A stretch of DNA of 64,000 bases from Hydrangea macrophylla (taxonomy: Eukaryota > Streptophyta > Magnoliopsida > Cornales > Hydrangeaceae), in contig CM066991.1 of NCBI GenBank assembly GCA_033977485.1, positions 127,057,999 to 127,121,998 of the forward strand, given 5' to 3'. Below, piece after piece: positions 34,608-47,044 of this stretch. Positions within the stretch are counted from its first letter, which is position 1. Each line of letters starts with the position of its first letter. Below the pieces are notes generated by a model that saw only the letters and a list, made by a program, of their open reading frames with translations, was not told the origin of the DNA and made no database searches. The position numbers were made by a program, and so were the translations under genes.

Positions 34608-37601
34608 TGTAGCACCATGAATTTCCCAAGAAATTCCACGTAGGAATATTAGAATTAGTGACGTCACCGCAGTACGGCTACAGAAGGTCCATTAGGATGA
34701 CCTCAATTAGAAATCTCTATTAGGTCCTATAGTAATCGTCTTGACCACGACGGTGTTAGTAATAACCTAGTTTCTATTAGGATAGACATAACCCCGAAGC
34801 GCATAGTTTCTAAGTTAGAAACCATAGACGTTCTTGAACTTGGACCCGTACACAACCTCGTACATCCACATTTTCTATCTCGCACATAGCTTTAGAATCA
34901 TCCACGTACTGAGGGACTTAGACATACTTTTATGACATTTTACCCAAGATGTGGGACCCATACTACCACCCTATGTGGACCCCACTCAATCTACCCTTGG
35001 ACGCACACAAGCACACACATACCCGTACACATTGTGCACCCATTGCATGAGATAACTCCCCATCTTTCTCCCTCTATAAATAAGACACCTCTCCCTCACA
35101 AACACTCCAGCTACTCCTTCATATTCAGCAGCACATTCGCACACCCAGCTTAGTAGAGAGAGAGACCAGAGAGCTTGTGAGGAACAAACACACTCACACT
35201 TTCAACTCTCAGTTTTGATTCACCACACACACATACATTGTTCACACCGCCTCTGTACCATCTTTATCTCAGCCCCACTAATACACATATACGCAGAGAA
35301 GCTAGAGAAGGATAGAAGAGATGCAAAGGAGAGATAGAAGAGTTGATCGGAGAAGAAAGAAGAGGACTCAAGACTCCCAGAGGTAAACCCAACCCTGTTG
35401 TCATTTTGAGACCTTTGCATGTCTATTGATCATGCCCAAGACGACATGCAAGCTCCCAAACAGAGCATAAGGCTCTCCGTGAACTTTGAACTACCATTAG
35501 AGCTCCACGCCAGAGCTCAATTTTCCAATCACTTCTATAGCCCCTAAAATCTAGACCATTGTGATCCCATTGACCCCAGATTGACCCCCGAATAGCTTTC
35601 GAAATGAGGTACATTTGCTAAGCCATGTAGACCATTATTCTTGTTTTTGGCCGAAACAATAATCATCCAGTAAGACCCCAAAATGAATGAACCCAATATT
35701 CAGTTTCTTGTGTGTTGAAGAGGGGCCGATTCCGGTCTTTTCTCGTTGGAATCACGAATTTCTATGGTGAGATGAAAGAGATAGAGCTCCTGGAAGTTTT
35801 TCCGGCAATTCGGGCTCGCCGGCGGCAGCCTATGTTTTTTAGGAAGATTCAACCTGTTTAAAGAAATGGGTTATAACAAGCGGTTTCGGGTCAGACATGG
35901 ATCGAGTTGGGCTGAAAGTGCAAGTGGGTATGGGTAGCAAGTTGAATCGGGTTTAATTAAACCCATGGACCCCTTTATTGGAACATCGTCGTTTTGATTG
36001 TGGGGGGGGGGGGGGTGGTTCGGGTATTTGGTCCGGGTCGTGATGAGTCTGTAGATGCTTTAGGCTTTGGGTCGAGTTTGGGTACGGGTTTAGTTAGGAT
36101 TCGGGTTAACGGATTAGTCATTTTATTAGTATAAACGGTTTATCCATTTAGTGTAGGGTCGAGCTAGTTCTGACCCTATGGGTTTATGAGTTGAGTTTGT
36201 CTGAGTGTATATCTGGGTAACCCATGGAGTTTGGGTCTGACCCACCGGGTCAATTTTTATATTATTATAAATATTTAGTATTGTTAATTACAAATAGTTA
36301 GTTTAAATGGATTTTTAATTATTTATAAATAGTTTAAATGTATTATTTTTACTTTTAAGCTATAGAATATTATTATATAATATTACCAATATTCTGAGAG
36401 TATTTGCATTATTATAATAGTAAAATTATTAATTATTTCGTACTTTATAAGTGTTAAACAATAATTCTAAATGACATTTAATTAGGCATTAAATACTTAT
36501 ATCTATTTATAAATTCTAGAAAATTAGGGATATGTCCCTAAGTGTATTTTACATTATATTATAATTTATAAAGGCATAATATTATAGTTTATTATTTTTA
36601 ATAATTAATAAGGAGCTATTTTATGAGTATATTAATTATCAAAAATACCAACAAACTCCGAAAATTATGAGAAAAGTATGGATAGTATATTTTTATGTAT
36701 AGTATTTATTGAAATACTTCCGAGTAATGATTTCATAGTATGTGTATATTTATGTATATAAATCTCTTTTGGGTATTTTCTGATATTGTTTATCTTCAAT
36801 AATTTATATTAATTAATTTAGGATTCCAAAAAATACGCGGTTAGTGCCTAGAGTCTTAGAATAATGTCTACAACGTTCTTCTTAAGTTTCGTGACCTTTC
36901 GACTCTTTAGGGCCGCATTAGTGTAGAAAGCCCTGCCCTTTTTACCTCGTAAAATGTGACGGACTCCGACAATGACATTAGACTTAGAATGACACGTATA
37001 TCACTACCTTGAAGTTTATATCCTCATTTGGTACAATTACCATAATGCCCCTATAGTCGGTACTCATTCTTTATTATTGTTTATTCTGTTTATGGTTATA
37101 GAACTTGACGGTTAGCAACTACCGAGGATCGATGACTCGAGGTGAGTTTCCTAATCTCACTCTAATCCTATTAATATTAATTAAAGATACTTATAAGTTG
37201 TCTGAATGACGTGGTGTATAGCAATGTGTTGTGTATGATGTTATATCCTCCCCAGAATCTGAATCGCTATGATTATTCGTGATATGGTAGTGTTATTGCT
37301 TATGTGAGCATGTTAAGGGTATTACCTATATGTTTATTGGTATCAAATCCTTGTTATGAGATCCATGGTTATATGATTATGTTTCCGTTGTTAAGATGAT
37401 AAATGCACGCTCTGTGATGATTGCTAATCAAGGTAGTTAACGCATGGCATGGTAATGGAGTAAATGAAAGGGGTAGAAATGTATACGAGTAATTGATAAT
37501 GGACACTTGCATTTCATGACATGAGTTAGTATGTATTGCATGAAGAGCGAGATATGATTGAATGAGGAATGTGATCGAGAAAGAGAAGTGAATTTGAGTA
37601 G

Positions 37602-37832
37602 AGTGCCAGTTGGGCGATAGTCTGAGTGCTAGTTGGGCGACAGTTAATGTGCCAGTTCGGCGACAGTCAGTGTGCTAGTTGGGCCACAGCTTAAGTGCCA
37701 ATTGGGCGAGAGTTTGAGTGCCAGTTGGGCAACAGCTTGAGTACCAATTGGGCGATAGTTTAAGTGCCAGTTGGGCGATAGGCAAAAGGTTGATTAGGTG
37801 ACAGTTAGAGTGCCTGTTAGGGCGATAGTAAC
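37602..37832 (+). repeat. 23-bp minisatellite in 3' LTR of G2
   Basis: Diverged 23-bp units (gtgccagttgggcgatag type) parallel to 31699-31935, differing in unit order and sequence between the two LTRs. Confidence 0.9.
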
Positions 37833-37974
37833 AGAGCGATAATTAGATTGTCAGCCGGACGACAAATGAATGAGAAAGAGGAAGTGATGAGAAAGGGGTC
37901 GACGAGTGAGACATTTAGTTTTGAGATAAGTGTTATGAGTTCATTGTTCAGGTCATGTATTCGATGTCCCAACG

Positions 37975-40100
37975 TATACCACCCACATTTGTGTTATTGC
38001 ATTTGCATTACATTGTCATGCATGATAATGTGATGTGGCGTGTCTTATGACACATGTTTGGGTGAGTTTTGACTCACGAGTTGATTTGGGTGTCTGTATT
38101 AGAGAACCCTTTGAAACTATTATGATTGAGGATTTATTGTTTGTGAAGTCTCTCCGAGTATGAGACGGTTACTGTGGAACACTTTAAATGTTTATCTGAA
38201 AATAAATGTTTACCTGTGTACTTCAATATCTGTATTATTTTCTGGCTTAGAATATTTTTCTGATGTTAGATTTAGTATCCTGGTGAGGACGAATTAACAT
38301 GCTATTAATTTGGTAGGCTAATTAGCAACTTCGGAAACATCATATAGAAATTCGCGTTTTAGCGACCAAACGAAACTTAGTCGGAAACTTTTATAATTTT
38401 GAGGTTTCACTCGTAAAGCTATGAATAAGCTGTATAGAAAGTTTCAGAGACTGATTAGGAGTTTGGAAAACTCGTGGGGAGGTAAACGTAATTCCCCGAG
38501 AATGTTGCCTATATATAGATAGAGATGGATCTTTAGATTTTTGTAAATCTTAACCTAAGTTCAAGAAAGGAGGCCATAGGGAGATTTTGGGAGCTTGCGA
38601 CGCCAAACGACGACCTTCCGTCAGTCTGGTTTTTCCCAGATTTCATATTCAAGCTCCTCGAGGTAATAGCTTCGTTTTGATACCTATTAGGGCCTGTTTG
38701 GCTAAGTTTTCCGAAAAGTTATTTTCTAGAATTTTTTCATAAAAGTTGATAAATGGAATTCTGATCCATAGGAATTTTGCTAGACGGATTTCTGCACGTT
38801 CTTTGTGCACGGGTTTTCTTCAGATTGAATTATAGGAGCGTTATTTGGAGGTGAGTGATTCAACTATGTCTTGGGAATGATTTCTTGACATGTATTCATG
38901 TTTTGTGTGAATAGCATGTATTAATTCTTAGAGATATATTGTGTAGTTCATATTGGGCATTTATATTGATAAGTAGGCTCAATAGCACGGTGATATGTTT
39001 TGATTACCGCGAGTATGGTGATATGTATTTGAGCATGTTAAGTTGCTTATTTGGGTCAGAAGGAGCACATGGTCACCGTGCCATTTTGTGGAGCCGATAT
39101 AGGCATTAAGGTCGCACGATTGTTTGTAGAATCGTGGGTCTTACCCTTTCGCGTGGACTTATTGGCGAGGAGTCGCGGATTGGGAGTATGGACGGGCACG
39201 TGAGTCTCCGGCGACTAGTATGAAATGTAGAGATGTGAATGCGGACATGTTTATCATTCATGTACATATGTTGATTTATTCACTAAGCTTTAGCTTAAAC
39301 AAATCGAAATATGTGTGGTTATTCAAATAACCATTTCAGGTGTAAATGCTGGCGAGGAATCGCATAAGTGAGCACGTGGGTTGGGAGTTCTTATAGAAGG
39401 CAACTTGAACGTTAATCTTGTAGTTTTGAGACAATAGGAAATGTTGTAATAAGAATTCTTATGGTTTTAGTTATGTTTAACTTAGTATGTTAGAACGAAT
39501 CTAAAACGTTGTAATAGTTAGTAACATGTTGTAACTGTGCTTTGGTAATATGTTAATACAGTTAGGATTGCTTTGGATTACTTTTGGAAGTGTGTGTTTG
39601 ATCGCCGTTCGAATTCAAAAGCTTTTAAACTTAGAAAAATCTGCAGAATGTGCTGCTGCCATAAATCAGTCGATTGGTTGAGGAAACAGTCGACTGGAGC
39701 CTCTGTTTTCAGTAACTCTCTGCATTGTTTCATAGAGGATCAGTCGACTGGGTCCCCGACACAGTCGACTGGATCATGTTTTCAATTTAGTTTTTTTTTG
39801 TTCAGGCCAGACTTCAGTCGACCGGACCGTATCAGTCGACTGAAAATTTGAAGCCCCAGTCGACTGGGTATAGAAAGCAGTCGACTGAATGGTGTTTTAA
39901 AACCCAACTTTCTGCTGGACCAGGATCAGACGACTGGGTGTGAGGATCAGTCGACTGGACTGCTAGTTTTAAAAAATGTGTTGTTTTATTCCGCTGCGTG
40001 TGTTCTTCAAACCTAAATTTTGGGAACGTTAATGAATTGGTTTAGCCTCGGTGGCGTGCCACGGGCTCCGGTTCCGCTATTGTGGGACCGGGCTGTGACA
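37975..40100 (+). mobile_element. Solo LTR, family A-plus, in 3' LTR of G2
   Basis: Begins TATACCACCC and ends GGGCTGTGACA, with exact TSD CAACG (37970-37974, 40101-40105). The G2 5' LTR has the uninterrupted site cccaacgtgaagg near 32072. TATA-like CTATATATAG near 38509. Donor-like GAGGTAATAG near 38659 and GAGGTGAGTG near 38849; hairpin CACTAAGCTTTAGCTTAA near 39281-39298; palindrome cluster at 39668-39957. The first two bases are TA, as in the outer copy of this family. Confidence 0.95.
39668..39957. repeat. Cluster of CAGTCGACTG palindromes
   Basis: About eleven sites, most perfect CAGTCGACTG, others one base off (CAGTCGATTG, CAGTCGACCG, CAGACGACTG), in the last 450 bp of the LTR. Confidence 0.95.
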
Positions 40101-41067
40101 CAACGTGAAGGTAGTGGTATTGGTCATGCATTAACAAGAACAAGCACGTTAATGAAAGGAGAATGTATTCTATGATGAAGTGTGATAATATGTTTAATTT
40201 CTTATATGTTTTTGTTGAGACCTTTGCTATGCCGTAGAAGAATGCGTCTTTTGATAAGAGATTAACCATATCCTAAGATATAGAACAATTACGTGCGTTG
40301 AGAGAAATTTGTACTTATTGATTACTGTGCTGTTGGACTCTCACTCAGCTTTGTTACAAAGCTGACGGCATGTTACGCCCTGGGCATCCTTTGTCCAGAG
40401 TGATGCAGGTTTGTTAAATAGGGAGGCGAGCTCAAAATACAGGGTCGATGAGCTAAGAAAGATAGAGTCGAGCTGGAGATTGAAGAGAGTTATCTCAGTT
40501 GTTTCTTATGTTTAAGTTTATGTAACAAGTGTAGTATTGCCCTTTTGTAATAGGCTGGATGTTATTATAACTTGTGTTTTGATTTTCGCTGCTACATTTA
40601 CATTCTGTTAAATTTAATTTATGTCTATACTTTAGCATTACCCTTATGAATGTGGTGCAGAGTTAGAAGAGCAGAACGATTAATCAACCAGTCACGTGTC
40701 TACAGACCCATAAAAGGAAAATTTCAATTTTCCCCTATTTTTGGCTTATTCCGGGGTGTGACAGCATGTTTATCATTCATGTGCATTGTTGCTTTATTCA
40801 CTAGCGTTAGCTGAAACGAATCAAAATATGTGTGGTTATTCAAATAACCATTGCAAGTGTGAATACTGGCGAGGAATCAGGAAAATGATCACAAGATGGC
40901 GAGAGTTCACGTAGAAGGCAATTTATCATGTATATCTCGTAGTTTTGTATTAGAAAATGATTGTTTAGTTTGTTTTCATAAGGAACTTGTAATAGAATTG
41001 GATAACATCTTGTAATTATGTTTTTGGGTAATAGAACCACTTTGGAATAAGTTTAGAGTGTTTATTT

Positions 41068-43355
41068 TGTCACACCCTAACCCGCCTCGGGCAGATTAGG
41101 ACACGTGTAACAAGCCCACACCAAATCATCCTCAATTTATTAAGAAAACCATGAATTAGACCTCATAAAACAACTTTGTTGACACAAAATAGCCCCAAGG
41201 ATAAAATGGTAATTAATAAAGTATAGCCAAATTTTATACCAAAAGATAGATCTTTGAGTCCCGGTTCCAACGCAAAAAATGGCGCGCAAATCTGAGTTAT
41301 GTCCATTTCTGTAAAAGTTGACGACAGCAAAATATATGGGCCGGATTGATCCGAATTAGCAAATCCTGGCAAAATGTCCCCGAAAGGGCCGGATCGATCC
41401 ACGTTAAAGGCCGTATCGATCCGGATATGCAGAAGTCAATTTTTGCTACTTAAAAACTCTTTTTTTCAAGCCCAAAACCATTCCAAACCAAACTTTATAG
41501 GATCATCAAAACTATTTCAAAAATATTTGTAAGTGCCTCCAAACATAACTAAATATCACAAGAGTTTCCAAAATCATTTTTCAACACTTGACTAGCCATT
41601 AACACACACAAATCTCATAATGCTCCAACTAGGAGCTTATGCATGCATCAAAACGCATCAAAACCACATTTTATCCCCAACATGAGCATAAACACTCTAA
41701 TAAGATGAGCTAAGTGTAATTTACATCAAGTTACTCATGTTTCTTTCAATCCCTCCCAACTTGTGACTTGTAAGAACAACTCATAACATAAAACATAACC
41801 AATATCAAACCTAACTTGACATATTACAAGTCTTCTAAAACATAAGTTGTTTATACATCTCCAAAACAAGAGTTACATTAGAGACTTTAATACCTAATCC
41901 CACGAGCATATCTACATGTTCACAACTCCCAAAACCCAACCCACCGCGTGATTCATTTCCTCTCATCCTCCTATTCGGTACCTGTGATGGTTATTCAATA
42001 ACCACGATAGAAAACATATTTTCGTTTAAGCTTTCACTTAGTGAGAGAACTAATCATGCTATTGGAATGCTTAACATGTGAATGCTACAATTATCATAAC
42101 ATCAACTAAATGATCTATGGAAAGTCAAGTAACTCCAGCTACCACCCCCGGGTCCTTCTCACCCCAGATCTTCCTCACTTTTGGTCACATATAGCGTAAC
42201 ACACTCATGTGACTTCGAAGGCATCACCGTCATTTCATTGTGGTCGTCACCACGTCCTACTCATTGAGGACTTCTTATCCCTTACATATGTGACCTATAA
42301 ATGGTGACCACTATTTGACTTCCCTTTGATCCACATAAACATATAAACAACTTAGCAAATAAGCATAGCAATTTTACACCATTGACATGCTTTTACTTAA
42401 ATTCATCATAATCACATCTACACAATCATAAATTAAGCATTCTATGATAACAATTATCACATTAACTTATCTAAACACCCAATTTTGGGATTAGAACACT
42501 CACCTCTTCGATTCTTAACTGATTAAGCTCCTAGAATCCACTTTCAAGCTAGAGTTAACCCAAGTCTTATTCTAGAGTAAATCCTACATAGTTTTGATAC
42601 ATCAAGATTTATCTATTAAGAACGATCGCTAGAAAAATGTTACCAAAAATGAAAATAAAAGACGTGCATTTAATCCTCTTACCTCCACGAGTCCAAAAAT
42701 GGTCTCGGATCGTAAATACGGAGAAGGAACGACAAGGAAACATTGCGTGGAACTCTGTCGCCAACTCGAGAGCTTTTGGTTCTTTATTTTCTGTAAATGC
42801 TGCTGAAAATTGTAACCATGAGACACATATGCACACATGCATATGTGTTGGCATAATTTTTTACTATTTTGATTTACCTCCCCCAACTTTCTTTAAGCTT
42901 TATTATGAAACCCCAATGTTAATTGTGTTAACTACCCACCTTTTCTTAATGAATTTAATCTAAGTCCTGCGTGGGTTTCAAACGTGGTCCCACATATAAT
43001 ATGAGGTTGCTATAAACCTACCAATTATGATCCATATTCAAATACGCCCTCACATGGGTACCCAAACTGGTCCCCTTTACCTATCATAAGACATAATATA
43101 ATCTTTAAACATTTAAACAAGTATTCATTTAAGCATATAATTACATCTAAATGCAATTCACATCATTTAGACTTTCGTCAGGTCCCACTTTTATACCAGT
43201 TTTACTTGACTTAAAACTTTCATCTGTGTTCGCATCTGAACACCTTTTTACCTATGGGTTCATAACCCCACTTTAAACCATCATAAGCATTAATCATCAT
43301 AAGTTATCACTCAGTAACATAACATTAACCTTCTTTTTCAGGTACGAGTGTTACA
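41068..43355 (-). mobile_element. Gypsy-type solo LTR, family B, inside the outer LTR
   Basis: Starts TGTCACACCCTAACCCGCC and ends GGTACGAGTGTTACA, with exact TSD TATTT (41063-41067, 43356-43360). It is the reverse complement of the family at 12166-14614. Decayed CCGGATCGATCC-type palindromes are at 41340-41424. Removing it rejoins the outer family A-plus LTR. Confidence 0.94.
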
Positions 43356-43422
43356 TATTTAGACTTTGGATGAATTTAGAAAACTTTAGCTTGGAACTGC
43401 AGAATGCTCTACTACAATGACA

Positions 43423-43692
43423 CCAGTCGATTGGGTCATGATTACAGCCGACTGGATCCTGTTGTTGAATGAGACACTGTATCATTTTGTGAAAAGTAGT
43501 CGACTGGTTATGTTTCAGAATCAGATCTTTTTACCTGGACCAAAATTCAGTCGACTGGACAGTACTAGTCAACTGGGAATTTGACCACCCAGTCGACTGG
43601 ACATGAGGGAGCAGTCGACTGGACTGGCTGCGGAGATTTTGAGCTCTCTGTATCTTGTATTTCCAGTTAACAGGACCTCTGATCAGTCGACT
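43423..43692. repeat. Palindrome cluster of the outer family A-plus LTR
   Basis: About eight CAGTCGACTG-type sites, several with CpG loss (CAGTCGATTG, TAGTCAACTG, CAGCCGACTG), consistent with greater age than the 39668 cluster. Confidence 0.9.
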
Positions 43693-44024
43693 GGATTGTA
43701 GTTTTCAAAGGGGGTGTTTCTTTAAGTGTTTTTCAAATGGGCAAAACTTTTATAGTCTGAATTTGTGGATTTCTACTATTGTTTATTCTGCTGCTATTTA
43801 TTTTAATTGAATTGGGAGAGACTCGGTGGCGTGCCATGGACTTCAGCTCCGCTATTGTGGGATCGGGCTGTGACAGTACGTAAGCAAGGACTTTTCACAA
43901 AAAACTGCAAACTTTAAAGGTCTTTTAGACTATTAAGTTCAGAACCAGGGACTTAACATAATTATGATGGACCAGTTCATACGAGGATAAATCTCCCAGC
44001 TTGTCCTCCACGATTTTAGGATCA

Positions 44025-44300
44025 GTACTTATTGTAATTTTTATCTCAATAAAATAGGGGCAAACCCTGGGCATGTGCGCCGACCCCACACATACACACA
44101 CCAGGTAAATCAGGGAGACTAGCTAGCGCCTAGCGGGAGGATCTGAACCAACACCAAATTGGACATTGTTCATCTTGAGATCCATCCCTCAAACTAGATT
44201 ACACGACCCTTATGGGGTTTCAAACCCCTAACCTCCTTTAGAAAGGCTAAAGACCCTGACCAAATCATTTGTATTACCCATGTGAAGTCTCAAACCCAAA
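44025..44300 (-). repeat. SINE-like repeat (tRNA-related head suspected)
   Basis: On minus, gatttggtcagggtc followed by a B-box-like GGGGTTTGAAACCCC resembles the pol III promoter of tRNA-derived SINEs. The tail reads gggtttgcccctattttatt and becomes A/T-rich near 44030. No TSD was resolved. Confidence 0.4.
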
Positions 44301-44356
44301 ACCAAAGGGTAGAACATCCCTGTCTGGATTAGCATACCGTTGTATTGAGGAAGAGT

Positions 44357-44486
44357 AATGTTAGGAGTACTACAATAATTTTTTACAACTCATTTACAAC
44401 CATCTCTATCTCTCTCCTAAGTGGCACTGTGAGAGATAAAGATGGTTGTAAATGAGTTGTAAAAAATAGTAGTACCCCAAATATTG
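44357..44486. mobile_element. Foldback MITE (about 130 bp)
   Basis: The left arm (aatgttaggagtactac... to about 44411) pairs with the right arm (44431-44486, ending gtagtaccccaaatatt); ttttttacaactcatttaca is matched exactly by its complement. Arms are about 55 bp with a short loop around ctcctaagtggcactgtg. No coding capacity; superfamily uncertain. Confidence 0.8.
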
Positions 44487-45630
44487 TCCATTGAGGAAAC
44501 ATTCGAGATTCAAATTACTAAAAAAAAAGAAGGGAAAAACCTTTTGAGTGCTTGCTAGGGGTGGCAAAATCCATCCAAACCCGCCTAGTTATGCCCGCAA
44601 AAAAAAAAAAGGCTGGGGGTCGACTTATTTGTACATATAGGTTAAAAATGGGTAGTAAAAATGAAACCCATTATTTTCGCAGGTCCTTGCGGGTGAGATA
44701 TGCATACCCGATTGGCTAAAACCCAAAATTTCATGTGACATTGTCATACACAAATCAATCTCTCATACTTTCTCTCTCTATTTGACGATTCGATCCTCTT
44801 ATAGCCTTCTGACTTCTCTCAACGAAACCCTCTCTCTCTCTCTTGATCGATCGATCGATTGAGTCATAGTCTCATAATCTCAGAGTCTCAGCGAAACCCT
44901 AGATCTCGCATATGGGTGATTTGAATTGAATTCATCGACAAAGCTGATTCAAGGTCAACTTCTGAGCAAAACCCTAGACCACGATCAATTCCTCCAACAG
45001 ACTTTGGACAGATCAACATATGATTCATTGACCAATCAAAATTTTTGTGCTCTTCACGCAAACTTTGGACAGATCAACAAGAGGTAAATCAAGTTCTTCA
45101 TCCTAAGGCTTCATAATTAATTCAAGGTGTTTATTTGATATTCTTATGATGTGTAAATTTTATTTGATATTTATTTTTTGGGTTTTAACCCGTCGGGTAC
45201 TTAATTTTTTTATATCACGCTGACTTAATTTTTTTTTCCCCTAACTAATTTTATTCATAAAACAAAGAATCTTGTAGGTTCAAAAGGGATATCTATAATG
45301 ATTTGAGGCTAATTTAGTTAAATCCTGATATTTATTTGGGTGGAAGTTATAAATTTTTTTAAGTACCAAAGTGAGATTTCTTAGTGTAGCAAAAAGGTAC
45401 ACCAAGATATTCCTACATGATGGAACTCGACATATCTAATGCTTGAAAGCGCATTAGTATATCGTCTTGCTTTTAGTCATTTGCAATTGTTTGATACAAA
45501 TTTCAAAATTTTCCTATAAGAAGATGAGTGGAGTAAGGTTTAAAGGATTGCTATGTTTTTTAGGACCTTCTATGATATCACCACCTTGTTCTCCTGTAAT
45601 AAGTACCCTACATCAAATTTATATTTTAAA

Positions 45631-46060
45631 GGGGTATGGAAAATTCAAGTTCATACAATGGAAGAGCTAAGAAATTCCGATGATAGTATTCGCTTGATGG
45701 CGAGAGAGATGAAAAAAAAAATTGACAAGTACAAGTTGCATTTTCTATTTGATGAGTATATACGTCTTTCTCCTCTTAATGCTGCAAATAGTACATTGGA
45801 TGCATCTTCTAATTCAAGGGCCAATGAAGACCATACAAGTGATTTACTTGAGGTAAGTAAAACAAATAATATGTAAGTTATTTGTTATTATGATGTATTT
45901 CATTTGTAAATCTTCTGTACTTAATTGCACTAAAATGAAAATAAATATAGGAGGAGTTCTCTTGCTTCGAGAGTCAATATTATGATTTGAATAGAAATAA
46001 GTCAGAGTTAGATTTCCTTGAGATCTATGCATCGGACTTGAAAGTTGTACAAAAAAAAGT
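45631..46060 (+). pseudogene. hAT transposase C-terminal fragment
   Basis: The reading VWKIQVHTMEELRNSDDSIR, then MAREMKKKIDKYK, matches the hAT transposase stretch before the dimerisation domain. It goes on through FDEYIRLSP to about 45876. After an intron-like gap a second part (EEFSCFESQYYDLNRNKSEL, then DFLEIYASD) resembles the region leading to the hAT dimerisation motif. The expected VLDPR block and the dimerisation core are missing. The end of this exon-like stretch lies in the first copy of the tandem repeat at 46020. Non-functional. Confidence 0.6.
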
Positions 46061-46458
46061 AATTTGGAACTTCATTTTTTCATTTTTATCTTTCAGAACA
46101 CAAACAGATAATATTATCTGTTTACATAAACAGATAACATCATTTGTCAACTTTAAACCACCATAACTTTATCAATTCTTGGGCTTTTTGGGTGATTTTT
46201 TTTTGATTTCATGTATTTCTTTGAGATCTACGCGTCGAACTTGAAAGTTGTACAAAAAAAAAGTAATTTGGAACTTCGTTTTTTCATTTTTATCTTTCAT
46301 AATACAAACAGATAATATTATCCGTTTACACAAGCAGATAACATTATTTGTCAACTTTAAACCACCATAACTTTATCAATTCTTGGGCTTTTTGGGTTTT
46401 TTTTTTCATGCATTTCTTTGAGATCTACACATTGGACTTGAAAGTTGTACAAAAAAAG
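46020..46458 (+). repeat. About 200-bp tandem repeat, 2+ copies
   Basis: Units start gagatcta(t/c) at 46020, 46223 and 46420 (periods 203 and 197). The third unit is broken by the solo LTR at 46459 and resumes at 48948 (agtaatttggaacttcg). Each contains cagataatattatc(t/c)gttt, a near-palindrome. Confidence 0.92.
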
Positions 46459-47044
46459 TGTCACGCCCCGACGTAGCATAATACAGGAAAGCATTTAATT
46501 TCCTTTATGGACTCGTAGGTCGTGACAAGTGAGTGTGACCAATTGTCTCTGCAACAAAATAACTTAATAGCATTTCTAACGGAAATGATACTAATAAACA
46601 TAAGCTCCGAAATTAAAACTTACTAAACTATTACATAAGTACAGATCTTAGGCACAAACGCCCTTATTCAAAACTAGCATAAAGTCTATTACAACTCCAA
46701 AATAAAAGACATAAGAAATATAAAGCAGCCTCCTGGAAAGTCCCCTGCCTTTAACTAGCATAGTCGAAATACCCTGGCTGCTCCTGACCCTGAAAATCTG
46801 GACATACAGTCCAGGACGCATCAAAGCCGTCAGCTTATGCAAGCTGGTGAGCAAAAATAAACAAGTGCTCGCAATTTATATATAAGCAAATAAACAGCGG
46901 TGCAATTTAACTTTAAAAGCAATAGATTCAAGGTTCCAATTCTAACATAAGTCACAAGGGAATAAAGTAAGCAATAAATATGCGACCGTGCATGAACAAT
47001 GTAACATCTCATCTTTCTGACTCTTTTCAACAAAACCCGACTCA

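Larger units (their letters stand above)
19924..40763 (+). mobile_element. Gag-only Ty3/gypsy element (TR-GAG-like, G2) with nested insertions
   Basis: The 5' LTR (19924-20511 plus 29577-32730) and 3' LTR (34608-37974 plus 40101-40763) flank an internal domain of only about 1.9 kb (32731-34607) with a PBS, a decayed gag and a purine tract but no RT, RNase H or integrase. Exact TSD GCATG (19919-19923, 40764-40768). The LTRs are about 3.7 and 4.0 kb; the 5' copy lacks about 300 bp present at 35255-35590. A gypsy element (20512-29576) sits in the 5' LTR and a solo LTR (37975-40100) in the 3' LTR. It would need pol from another element. Confidence 0.93.
34608..40763 (+). repeat. 3' LTR of G2 (interrupted)
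   Basis: Segments 34608-37974 and 40101-40763. Starts TGTAGCACCATGAATTTCC and ends CCGGGGTGTGACA. TATA box at 35074-35083. Contains a 14-G run at 36002-36015, absent from the 5' LTR, and the 23-bp minisatellite at 37602-37832. A small hairpin (CAGCTTTGTTACAAAGCTG) lies near 40345-40363, matched near 32309-32327 in the 5' LTR. Confidence 0.93.
18213..43875 (+). mobile_element. Outermost solo LTR, family A-plus, split into four segments
   Basis: LTR sequence lies at 18213-18981, 19443-19923, 40764-41067 and 43356-43875 (about 2.07 kb in total). It aligns with the continuous copy at 37975-40100 (2126 bp). It begins TATAATACCC and ends CGGGCTGTGACA. The flanks GTATG (18208-18212) and GTACG (43876-43880) look like a TSD with one change. 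Insertions are the TRIM 18982-19442, the gag-only gypsy 19924-40763 and the family B LTR 41068-43355. A TATA box (CTATAAATAC) is at 18709-18718, and a palindrome cluster is at 43423-43692. Confidence 0.9.
44556..46458 (+). mobile_element. hAT-type DNA transposon remnant
   Basis: The terminus-like TAGGGGTGGCAAA (44556) is the typical start of plant hAT elements. A decayed C-terminal transposase region follows at 45631-46060. No N-terminal zinc finger or catalytic core was found between. A possible opposite end (complement AGAGATGACAAA) lies near 51188, but the flanking 8 bp do not match, so the right boundary is unknown. Confidence 0.5.
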
